A DNA stretch of 5,599 nt, from NCBI GenBank assembly GCA_035388585.1, contig DAOOQE010000040.1, positions 1-5,599 on the forward strand, written 5' to 3'. Below the pieces are notes generated by a model, which was not told the DNA's origin, searched no databases, and saw only the letters and a list, made by a program, of their open reading frames with translations. The position numbers and the translations under genes were made by a program. This document shows, piece after piece, positions 1 through 5,547 of the stretch. This DNA is from CAG-492 sp035388585 (GTDB lineage: Bacteria; Bacillota; Clostridia; TANB77; CAG-508). Numbering within the stretch: position 1 is the stretch's first letter; every line of letters starts with the position of its first letter.

Positions 1-8
1 AAAATAAT

Positions 9-57
9 AAAGTTATTTAGAATTAGATTTTAAATCTTAATCCTAAATAGCTTTTTT
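9..57 (+). terminator. Rho-independent terminator of a gene left of the window
   Basis: Positions 9-20 (AAAGTTATTTAG) pair with 43-54 (CTAAATAGCTTT) with one G-U pair, and the inner segment 22-30/32-41 can extend the stem with one bulge. A run of six T follows at 52-57. A long hairpin directly followed by a T-run is the classic intrinsic terminator form, here on the plus strand. No coding sequence in the window precedes it, so the terminated gene must lie to the left. The A-tract before the stem could allow weak activity on the other strand. Confidence 0.65.
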
Positions 58-68
58 AATTTTGAAGA

Positions 69-117
69 ATAAGATAGTAAATATTAAGGAAGATATAAGA
101 TAGTAAATATTAAGGAA
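69..117. repeat. Two-copy direct repeat, 23 nt with 26-nt period
   Basis: The stretch at 69-91 recurs exactly at 95-117, separated by three bases; both copies contain GATAGTAAATATTAAGGA. It lies in the 280-base non-coding stretch between the terminator and the M14 remnant. It resembles a recent slippage duplication. I see no gene or RNA structure in the rest of 118-310, only AT-rich sequence with a short AT-only inverted repeat at 196-202/209-215. Confidence 0.75.
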
Positions 118-311
118 TATAAAAGAATACATTAATATTGAATATCTAATTTTAAAATAATAATAAATTAAGAAATTTTTGAGTTTGATTTATTAAATAT
201 TATATAAATAATATTGAAAAAAACCTAATATGAAATAATTATTTATTGTATTAATCAAAGTTATATTCTTACAGGGATAACAAAAAATATAGGAATTAAT
301 TTAATAAATCC

Positions 312-320
312 TGATATAAT
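312..320 (+). promoter_or_regulatory. Possible extended -10 promoter of the M14 remnant
   Basis: TGATATAAT (TG-N-TATAAT) lies 20 bases before the ATG at 340. There is no recognisable -35 box at the usual distance, so this would be an extended -10 promoter. The predicted transcript would begin close to the ribosome binding site AAAAGGAG at 326-333. In such AT-rich DNA a chance TATAAT is common, so support is weak. Confidence 0.3.
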
Positions 321-339
321 AATATAAAAGGAGATTATT

Positions 340-695
340 ATGGATATAGTTAAATCTAATTCAAATTATACATATGAAAAATATAAAAATAATTTAATAG
401 AATTAAAACAAAAATATGATTTTTTAGAAATTGGAAGTTTTTAAATTATCAAACAGAAAAAGCAAAAAAAATAGGATTGAAATTTGCAGAAGTTAGCGGG
501 TATAAATTATCAGAAACACCATATGCATCAGGGTTTGCAGGATATAAAGATTGGTTCTTACAGCAATATCAGAAACCAGGCTATACAATAGAAGCAGGAA
601 AAGGTATAAATCCATTACCAATAGAACAGTTTAATAGTATTTATGAAAAAAATATAGGAATACTAATTCAAGGTATGGTTTATAATCCGGAATAG
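340..695 (+). pseudogene. M14-family gamma-D-glutamyl-diamino-acid peptidase, internally deleted remnant
   Basis: An ATG at 340, six bases after AAAAGGAG (326-333), opens a 34-codon frame ending at TAA 442-444. Its peptide contains YTYEKYKNNLIELKQKY and LEIGS, matching the usual N-terminus of single-domain bacterial M14 peptidases. From about 441 a different frame, open to TAG 693-695, encodes a typical C-terminal third: EVSGYKLSETPYASG, GYKDWF, then PGYTIEAG with the catalytic Glu, then NPLP. The whole middle is missing, including the HxxE zinc ligands and the distal zinc His, and the join is out of frame. Intact relatives hydrolyse the gamma-D-Glu to diamino-acid bond of peptidoglycan peptides. 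The remnant cannot be an active enzyme. The C-terminal part could start only at a TTG (477) without a good ribosome binding site. The family call rests on motif memory; an assembly error at the join is the main alternative. Confidence 0.8.
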
Positions 696-744
696 TTAAA
701 TATAGTATTAAAAAAATAAATAAAAAAAGGTAATTATAATTATA

Positions 745-772
745 TTGAAAAAAAAAACTATAATGATATAAT
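745..772 (+). promoter_or_regulatory. Sigma-A-type promoter of the M18 aminopeptidase gene
   Basis: TTGAAA at 745-750 and TATAAT at 767-772 are 16 bases apart. The predicted start of transcription is near 779, giving a leader of about 22 bases that contains the ribosome binding site GAAAGGAG (788-795). A second TATAAT at 759-764 lacks a suitably placed -35 box. The position between the dead M14 gene and the aminopeptidase suggests the latter is transcribed on its own. Confidence 0.5.
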
Positions 773-801
773 AACATTATTAAATTAGAAAGGAGAAGAA
801 T

Positions 802-2202
802 ATGACAGACGGAAAACAATTAAAAGAAAAATTATTTTATGAAAGAAAAAACGGATGGGAAATTATTAATTCCGAAACAAAGGAGGACATTTATAAATTT
901 TGTAACGGATATATTGAATTTTTAAATACAGCAAAAACAGAAAGAGAAGTAGTAAAATATGCTATAAATCAAGCTGAAAAAAATGGATTTGTTGATATTA
1001 TTAATTATGAAAATTTAAAAGCCGGAGATAAAGTATTTTATATTAACAGAGACAAGAGTGTATATTTAGCAATTATTGGAAAAAATAATATCGAAGATGG
1101 TATAAATGTAATTGGTTCACATGGTGATTCACCAAGATTGGATTTAAAACCTAATCCAGTATACGAGGATAATGGATTTGCATATCTAAAAACTCATTAC
1201 TATGGCGGAATAAAAAAATATCAATGGACGGCGATACCTCTTTCAATACATGGTGTCGTGGTAAAACCAACAGGTGAAAAAGTTGAAATTTGTATAGGTG
1301 AAAAAGAAGATGAACCTGTATTTACTATAACAGATTTGTTACCACATCTTGCTCAAGAGCAAATGGAAAAAAAATTAAAAGATGGTATATCAGGTGAAGA
1401 TTTAAATATTTTAGTTGGAAGTATTCCCTATAATGAAAAAGATCTTACAGAAAAAGTAAAATTAAATATATTAAACATATTAAATGAAAAATATGGAATA
1501 ACAGAAATTGATTTTTTAAGTTCGGAAATTGAAATTGTGCCAGCATTTAAAAGTAGAAGTTCTGGATTAGACTCAAGTATGGTTGCAGGTTATGGTCAAG
1601 ACGATAGAGTATGTGTTTATACTTCATTAAAAGCAATGATGGAAATAGAAAATCCTGAAACAACTGCAGTATGTATAATATCAGATAAAGAAGAAATTGG
1701 AAGTGTTGGCAATACAGGAATGGAATCAAAGGTTTTTGATAGATTTGTGAGTGAAATATTAAATAAATTAGGATTTAATAAGCCAAATTTATTGGAAAAA
1801 GTTTTTTGTCATTCAAAAATGTTATCAGCTGATGTTGATTCAGCAATGGATCCAATTTACTCATCAGTTTCAGAAAAAAACAATGCATCATTTTTAGGAA
1901 GAGGTGTTGCACTTAGTAAGTACACTGGTTCTAGAGGAAAATCAGGTGCATCAGATGCAAATGCAGAATACGTTGGTTATATTAGAAGATTATTTGAAGA
2001 AAATAATATACTATACCAGATTGCTGAATTAGGAAAAATAGATATAGGTGGAGGTGGAACAATAGCATATATATTAGCAAATAAAGGAATGGATGTTATA
2101 GATTGTGGGGTTCCAGTTTTATCAATGCATTCACCATATGAAGTTACAAGTAAATTTGACATATATTCTGCATATAAAATATATAAAATTTTTTGGAATT
2201 AA
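802..2202 (+). CDS. M18-family metalloaminopeptidase
   Basis: This 466-residue protein is a full-length M18 aminopeptidase, a di-metal cytosolic enzyme that removes N-terminal residues from peptides; bacterial members act in peptide recycling. The expected metal site is present: His107 in SHGDSPRLDLK, bridging Asp267 in GQDDR, Glu297/Glu298 in SDKEEIGS (general base and ligand), Asp344 in SADVDS and His443 in MHSPYE. His182 in LLPHLA matches the conserved His that completes the neighbouring subunit's active site in family structures. Other family blocks are THYYGGIKKYQW (131-142) and the glycine run IGGGGT (415-420). There is no signal peptide or membrane segment. The ATG at 802 follows GAAAGGAG with six bases of spacing, so the start is secure. 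The last residues, IYKIFWN and the stop, are encoded inside the first copy of a 40-bp tandem repeat. Relatives normally end near a YKAYKAF-like motif, so little or nothing is lost. The exact substrate preference cannot be read from sequence. Confidence 0.95.
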   Translation: MTDGKQLKEKLFYERKNGWEIINSETKEDIYKFCNGYIEFLNTAKTEREVVKYAINQAEKNGFVDIINYENLKAGDKVFYINRDKSVYLAIIGKNNIEDGINVIGSHGDSPRLDLKPNPVYEDNGFAYLKTHYYGGIKKYQWTAIPLSIHGVVVKPTGEKVEICIGEKEDEPVFTITDLLPHLAQEQMEKKLKDGISGEDLNILVGSIPYNEKDLTEKVKLNILNILNEKYGITEIDFLSSEIEIVPAFKSRSSGLDSSMVAGYGQDDRVCVYTSLKAMMEIENPETTAVCIISDKEEIGSVGNTGMESKVFDRFVSEILNKLGFNKPNLLEKVFCHSKMLSADVDSAMDPIYSSVSEKNNASFLGRGVALSKYTGSRGKSGASDANAEYVGYIRRLFEENNILYQIAELGKIDIGGGGTIAYILANKGMDVIDCGVPVLSMHSPYEVTSKFDIYSAYKIYKIFWN

Positions 2203-2495
2203 ATAGCTGTGACATAGTATATATAAAATTTTTTGGAATTAAATAGCTGTGACATAGTATATATAAAATTTTTNNNNNNNNNNNNNNNNNNNNNNNNNNN
2301 NNNNNNNNNNNNNNNNNNNNNNNNNNNNNNNNNNNNNNNNNNNNNNNNNNNNNNNNNNNNNNNNNNNNNNNNNTATATAAAATTTTTTGGAATTAAATAG
2401 CTGTGACATAGTATATATAAAATTTTTTAGAATTAAATATCTGAAATATGGTATATATATATAATTTTTTTGAATTGAATATCTGTAATATATTA
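2179..2495. repeat. 40-bp tandem repeat array, interrupted by an assembly gap
   Basis: Taking T2180 as phase, units 2180-2219 and 2220-2259 are identical and a third runs into the gap at 2260-2273. After the gap, 2374-2413 is again identical. Unit 2414-2453 differs at six of 40 positions, and 2454-2495 is a more decayed 42-base copy. The unit contains GGAATTAAATAGCTGTGACA. No spacers separate the copies, so it is a minisatellite rather than a CRISPR array, and it has no strong internal hairpin. The first unit covers the last seven sense codons and the stop of the aminopeptidase gene. Copy number cannot be known because of the N run. The function is unknown; slippage expansion is the simplest explanation. 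Confidence 0.95.
2274..2373. other. Assembly gap, exactly 100 N
   Basis: One hundred consecutive N lie inside the 40-bp tandem array, with repeat sequence on both sides. A round 100-base run is the usual placeholder for a gap of unknown size. The real distance, and whether anything other than repeats lies there, cannot be told from this sequence. Confidence 0.95.
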
Positions 2496-2670
2496 TATTA
2501 AAACAATAAAAGAATTAGAAACAATATCTAAAAACAGTATATAAAAACAGAATATAAAAATAATATATAGAAATAATAAAAAAAAATAATAAAAAAATTA
2601 GAAACAATATCTTGATACATTACAATAGAAATATTTAAATAATAAACAAAATTAATACTTTATAAATAAC
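2496..2670. other. AT-rich non-coding spacer with a short direct repeat
   Basis: No gene is visible between the tandem array and the tRNA terminator. The 16-base string ATTAGAAACAATATCT occurs at 2514-2529 and again at 2597-2612. The bases between are A-rich simple sequence with AATAATA and ATATAAAAACAG motifs. I see no convincing promoter that would serve a gene and no structured RNA. Confidence 0.6.
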
Positions 2671-2704
2671 AAAAAAACCGCATTCATTTAAGAATAGCGG
2701 TTTT
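2671..2704 (-). terminator. Rho-independent terminator of tRNA-Arg, possibly bidirectional
   Basis: AAAACCGCATTC (2674-2685) pairs with GAAT-A-GCGGTTTT (2692-2704), with one bulged A at 2696 and a six-base loop. Read on the minus strand, the stem ends in GCGG followed by seven T, only five bases after the tRNA CCA end. On the plus strand the stem is followed by TTTTATTAT, so it may also stop transcripts from the aminopeptidase side, which has no nearer terminator. Confidence 0.85.
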
Positions 2705-2708
2705 ATTA

Positions 2709-2785
<77 letters not shown>

Positions 2786-2797
2786 ATAACGTTAATA

Positions 2798-2826
2798 ATA
2801 ATACCATAAAAAACATGCTGTGTCAA
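2798..2826 (-). promoter_or_regulatory. Sigma-A promoter of tRNA-Arg with extended -10
   Basis: On the minus strand, TTGACA (complement of 2821-2826) is followed after exactly 17 bases by TATTAT (complement of 2798-2803). The -10 box is preceded by TGG, an extended -10 element. The tRNA begins 12 bases after the -10 box, leaving a leader of only a few bases. This is a strong, near-consensus promoter, as expected for a stable RNA. Confidence 0.85.
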
Positions 2827-2877
2827 TAAAAAATAGAAAAATAATCACAAAATGCTTTAATACTTAATAATGATTCC

Positions 2878-2906
2878 TTGACAATAATTACATAAAGTTA
2901 TATTAT
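2878..2906 (+). promoter_or_regulatory. Sigma-A promoter of the Tim44-like gene (and perhaps the SPFH gene)
   Basis: TTGACA at 2878-2883 and TATTAT at 2901-2906 have ideal 17-base spacing. Transcription would start near 2913, about 27 bases before the ATG at 2940. It diverges from the tRNA promoter, with about 50 bases between the two -35 boxes. No comparably good promoter or terminator is seen between 3849 and 4125, so this promoter may also drive the SPFH gene. Confidence 0.8.
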
Positions 2907-2923
2907 ATAATTATAAAAAATTT

Positions 2924-2943
2924 GGAGGTAAAGGATGAAATGA
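2924..2943 (+). promoter_or_regulatory. Ribosome binding site with a three-codon ATG-AAA-TGA frame overlapping the real start
   Basis: GGAGG at 2924-2928 is followed six bases later by ATG at 2935, which is read ATG AAA TGA and stops at once. The TGA (2941-2943) overlaps the ATG at 2940 that opens the 302-codon gene, in an ATGA arrangement. From GGAGG to ATG 2940 the gap is 11 bases, longer than optimal, though AAAGG at 2930-2934 could pair weakly at closer range. Ribosomes may therefore initiate at the short frame and re-initiate, or use 2940 directly. Confidence 0.5.
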
Positions 2944-3848
2944 GAAAAAATCAATCAAAAAAAATAGTGAAATTTTTAATTCTTTTAACAGTAATGATAA
3001 CGGTTTTAATAACAATAAGTACAAAAGTGTTTGCAGATGTTGGAAGTTATCAAAGATATAGCGGAAGTAGTAGTTCATCATCAAAATCAAGTTCTTCATC
3101 ATCAAGATCAAGATCTTCATCATCTTCAACAGGAGGAAGTAGTTCAGGAACTTCTACTGGAGGGGTTTTTAGTATATTTCCTGTAATAATATTGTTTTTA
3201 ATTGTATATTTTATATTAAGAAAAAACGGAATTATTAAAGGAAGCGCAAAAAATAATATTTTAGAAGAAACAAAAGAAAGTCCAGAAGAAATAGAAAATA
3301 AAATTAAGCAAGTAGATCCAATGTTTAATAAGGAAAAAATGGAATCATGGGCAGGAGATATTTTTGTTAAACTACAAAATGCCTGGACAAATAGGGATTG
3401 GTCGATTATTAGACCATTTGAAACAAATGAACTTTTTGAACAACACAATGCTCAATTACAGGAATATATAAATAATAATAAAATAAATGTCATGGAGAGA
3501 ATATGTATTGAAAAATCTATATTGGCATCATTTAGACAAGCCGGTGATAAAGATATATTAGATATTAATATTAGCTCATGTATGAAAGATTATATAATAG
3601 ATGCAACAACTAAAAAAGTTCTTGAAGGAGACAAAAACACAGATAGAAGAAATACCTATAAATTAACATTCATAAGAAAAACAGGTGTATTAACAAAAGA
3701 AGGAGAAGCAAAGCATAGTACAACAAATTGCCCAAATTGTGGAGCTCCAACTCAAGTTACAATAGCGGGTAAATGCGATTATTGTGGAAGTATTATAACA
3801 ACAGGTGAACATGATTGGGTTCTTTCGGGATTAACAAGAATTTATTAA
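2940..3848 (+). CDS. Membrane-anchored Tim44-like protein with C-terminal zinc ribbon
   Basis: Counting from ATG 2940 the protein has 302 residues. Residues 1-32 look like a signal peptide: basic start, hydrophobic 11-27, and a V-F-A cleavage site before Asp33. Residues 41-75 are a Ser-rich linker with 23 Ser in 35. Residues 76-93 are a hydrophobic membrane segment (VFSIFPVIILFLIVYFIL). The C-terminal part, about 110-262, has the layout of the Tim44-like domain: an acidic helix, VDPMFNKEKM, then an alpha+beta region with AWTNRDWSIIRPF (148-160). It ends in a zinc ribbon with Cys264/Cys267 and Cys279/Cys282. Such proteins are often annotated as zinc-ribbon transport proteins, but no transport role is established by this sequence. 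The likely topology is Ser-rich part outside, Tim44-like domain and ribbon in the cytosol. A longer TTG start at 2922 would overlap the ribosome binding site and is rejected. Its neighbour, the SPFH gene, is a probable partner. The domain call is from layout, not a profile search. Confidence 0.82.
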   Translation: MRKNQSKKIVKFLILLTVMITVLITISTKVFADVGSYQRYSGSSSSSSKSSSSSSRSRSSSSSTGGSSSGTSTGGVFSIFPVIILFLIVYFILRKNGIIKGSAKNNILEETKESPEEIENKIKQVDPMFNKEKMESWAGDIFVKLQNAWTNRDWSIIRPFETNELFEQHNAQLQEYINNNKINVMERICIEKSILASFRQAGDKDILDINISSCMKDYIIDATTKKVLEGDKNTDRRNTYKLTFIRKTGVLTKEGEAKHSTTNCPNCGAPTQVTIAGKCDYCGSIITTGEHDWVLSGLTRIY

Positions 3849-3850
3849 AA

Positions 3851-4015
3851 AACACTCAAAATTTGAATATTATATATATCTAAAATTATTATAAATAATT
3901 AAATATTAAAAAGTACTCGAGAATGGAATATTAAAAATATTTAAAATTATAAAAATAATTACATCTTAAAAGTAATCGAGAATTGAATATTAAAAATAAT
4001 TAAGTATTAAAAACA
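3851..4015. repeat. Three degenerate copies of a ~60-bp AT-rich repeat
   Basis: Copies begin near 3851, 3912 and 3971, with periods of about 61 and 59 bases, the last one partial. Shared landmarks are an ACTC/ATCGAG element (ACTCGAGAATGGAATATT at 3915-3932; AATCGAGAATTGAATATT at 3974-3991) followed by A/T-rich sequence. Copy one is the most diverged. The array fills most of the spacer between the Tim44-like and SPFH genes. No terminator or near-consensus promoter is visible in it, so its role is unclear. Confidence 0.55.
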
Positions 4016-4022
4016 ATAATTA

Positions 4023-4075
4023 ATTAAAAAAATAATTAATTAGTAATTCAATTAAAAAATATTTAATTAGTAATT
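4023..4075. repeat. Imperfect 26-base direct repeat upstream of the SPFH gene
   Basis: Positions 4023-4048 and 4051-4075 share ATTAAAAAA followed by TTAATTAGTAATT, with small differences between them. It is AT-only apart from single G bases, lies about 50 bases before the SPFH start, and resembles local slippage. It could help keep the leader of the SPFH gene unstructured, but that is conjecture. Confidence 0.5.
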
Positions 4076-4125
4076 AAATTAAATAATAAATAAATAAGTA
4101 AATAATTTAATAAGGAGGAAAAATA

Positions 4126-5313
4126 ATGGGATTAATTAAAGCGGCTTTAGGTTCAATAGGAGGAACTTTTAAAGATCAGTGGAAAGAAGCAATAAGATGC
4201 GAAAATATGGATAATAATACATTAATGATGAAAAAATCAACTCCAAATGGAGTATTATCAAATAAAAGTACAATAATAGTAGGACCTGGACAATGTGCAA
4301 TAATATATGATAACGGAAAAGTTATTGATGCAACAGCAGAAGAAGGGTATTATGTATTTGATGAATCATCAACACCATCTTTTTTCGCAGGACAATTTGG
4401 AGCAGTATTTAAAGAAATGTGGCAAAGATTTACATATAATGGTGCATCAGCAAAACAACAAGCAGTATTTTTCTTTAACACAAAAGAAATAATTGATAAT
4501 AAATTTGGAACACTAAATCCAGTTCCTTTTCAAGACTGGTCTCACCCAATACCAAATCAAATGACAAATACATTAACACCACTAAGAGTAGATGTAAGAT
4601 GTTGTGGAAAATACACTTTTAAAATAAGTAATCCTGCTCTATTTATGCAAGTAATTGCTGGAACATCAGATGTATACAAAAAAACAGAATTAATAGAAGA
4701 AATGAGATCCGAAGTTATATCTGCATTCCAAAATATATTAAATGAATTAGGAACAGCACAATATAAAACACCAGTTTTAGAAGTACCTAGTCAAACAGAT
4801 GAAATAAAACAAATACTTGATGAAAGAGTTTATGATCAAGATATAAGAAATAGAGGTCTTTCTATTATTACATTTAAGGTTGAATCAGTAACATTAACAG
4901 AGGAATCAGAAAAGAAAATAGATGATTATGAATTAAGCTCAAATGGATATATGCAACAAGGTAAGATGGTTGGAGCATATGCAAATGCAGTTGAAAATGC
5001 AGCATCTAATGCAAATGGTTCAGCAAACGGGTTTATGGGGATTGGAATGATGAATATGGCAACAGGTGGAATGATGGGTGGAGTAGCTCAATCACCATGG
5101 AATAATAATCATAATCAAAATTCAAATATAGAAAATAATGTTGTATCTGGAAGTAATGAAAAATGGAAATGTGAATGCGGAACAGAAAACGAAGGTAAAT
5201 TCTGTAGAGAATGTGGAAAACAAAAAGTACAAGGTAAATTTTGTGATAAATGCGGAGCTCAAGTAAGTCAAAATGCTAAATTCTGTCCAGAATGTGGAAC
5301 AAAAATAAATTAG
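4126..5313 (+). CDS. SPFH-domain protein with C-terminal double zinc ribbon (YdjI-like)
   Basis: The 395-residue protein starts at ATG 4126, seven bases after AAGGAGG (4112-4118). The N-terminus MGLIKAALGSIGGTFKDQWKEAI is characteristic of the YdjI-type SPFH family (called virion-core-like in old annotations), and the SPFH domain spans roughly 40-270. There is no signal peptide or membrane segment. A Gly/Met/Asn-rich linker, about 273-345, contains GMMNMATGGMMGG. The C-terminus has eight Cys in two ribbons: Cys349, 351, 360 and 363, then Cys373, 376, 387 and 390. SPFH proteins form oligomers on membranes. In B. subtilis, YdjI works with membrane proteins YdjG/YdjH and helps place PspA under envelope stress. 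By analogy this protein may be brought to the membrane by the upstream Tim44-like protein, which also ends in a zinc ribbon; this is inference, and no pspA is in the window. The gene may share the promoter at 2878 across the 277-base spacer, or have an unrecognised one. Confidence 0.9.
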   Translation: MGLIKAALGSIGGTFKDQWKEAIRCENMDNNTLMMKKSTPNGVLSNKSTIIVGPGQCAIIYDNGKVIDATAEEGYYVFDESSTPSFFAGQFGAVFKEMWQRFTYNGASAKQQAVFFFNTKEIIDNKFGTLNPVPFQDWSHPIPNQMTNTLTPLRVDVRCCGKYTFKISNPALFMQVIAGTSDVYKKTELIEEMRSEVISAFQNILNELGTAQYKTPVLEVPSQTDEIKQILDERVYDQDIRNRGLSIITFKVESVTLTEESEKKIDDYELSSNGYMQQGKMVGAYANAVENAASNANGSANGFMGIGMMNMATGGMMGGVAQSPWNNNHNQNSNIENNVVSGSNEKWKCECGTENEGKFCRECGKQKVQGKFCDKCGAQVSQNAKFCPECGTKIN

Positions 5314-5547
5314 AATAAATAAGTATTTTGATAAGTAAAAAATTTGGTTTATAAAATAATTAATTAAAATACTAAGATAATTAAATAAATATTAAATATA
5401 CAATATAATTAATTTTAGGTAATAAATTATATTATAAAAAAAATAACATATTATCAATTACAAATAAATTCAAATTAAACAATAAAAATTCTACTATAAA
5501 AAAACATAAAATATAACTATAAAAAAGCAAAATAGAATTAAAATAAA
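5314..5547. other. AT-rich non-coding spacer after the SPFH gene
   Basis: No gene, tRNA or convincing terminator is visible. An 8-base inverted repeat, AGTATTTT/AAAATACT at 5322-5329 and 5366-5373, has a 36-base loop and no T-run. It is too weak to call a terminator, so how the SPFH transcript ends is not visible here. Confidence 0.6.

Noticed and set aside
477..695. Independent 72-residue gene starting at TTG 477
   Set aside because: It is the C-terminal piece of an M14 peptidase; the matching N-terminal piece lies just upstream in another frame and there is no good ribosome binding site before 477.
631..819. Minus-strand frame of 62 residues opposite the M14 remnant end and aminopeptidase promoter
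   Set aside because: Its Phe/Tyr/Leu-rich composition is what AT-rich non-coding DNA gives by chance, and there is no ribosome binding site.
2179..2495. CRISPR array
   Set aside because: The copies abut directly with no unique spacers and no cas genes are present; it is a tandem minisatellite.
2612..2640. Promoter-like TTGATA in the spacer before the tRNA terminator
   Set aside because: There is no -10 box at a suitable distance and no plus-strand gene follows.
2922..2939. Upstream TTG start for the Tim44-like gene
   Set aside because: The TTG lies on top of the GGAGG ribosome binding site and has no site of its own; ATG 2940 gives a normal signal-peptide start.
3050..3448. Minus-strand reading frame of 132 residues
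   Set aside because: It is antisense to the Tim44-like gene; its low-complexity Leu/Asp/Glu stretch is the complement of the Ser codon tract, and it has no ribosome binding site.
3863..4010. Promoter for the SPFH gene among TTGAAT / TATTAA strings
   Set aside because: TTGAAT with TATTAA at 16-base spacing (3983-4010) is possible, but such strings are expected by chance in this repeat-rich AT sequence.
4307..4492. Plus-strand frame of 61 residues inside the SPFH gene
   Set aside because: It is a shifted reading of well-conserved SPFH coding sequence with no start signals.
5322..5373. Terminator after the SPFH gene
   Set aside because: The 8-base inverted repeat has a 36-base loop, no G+C-rich stem and no T-run.
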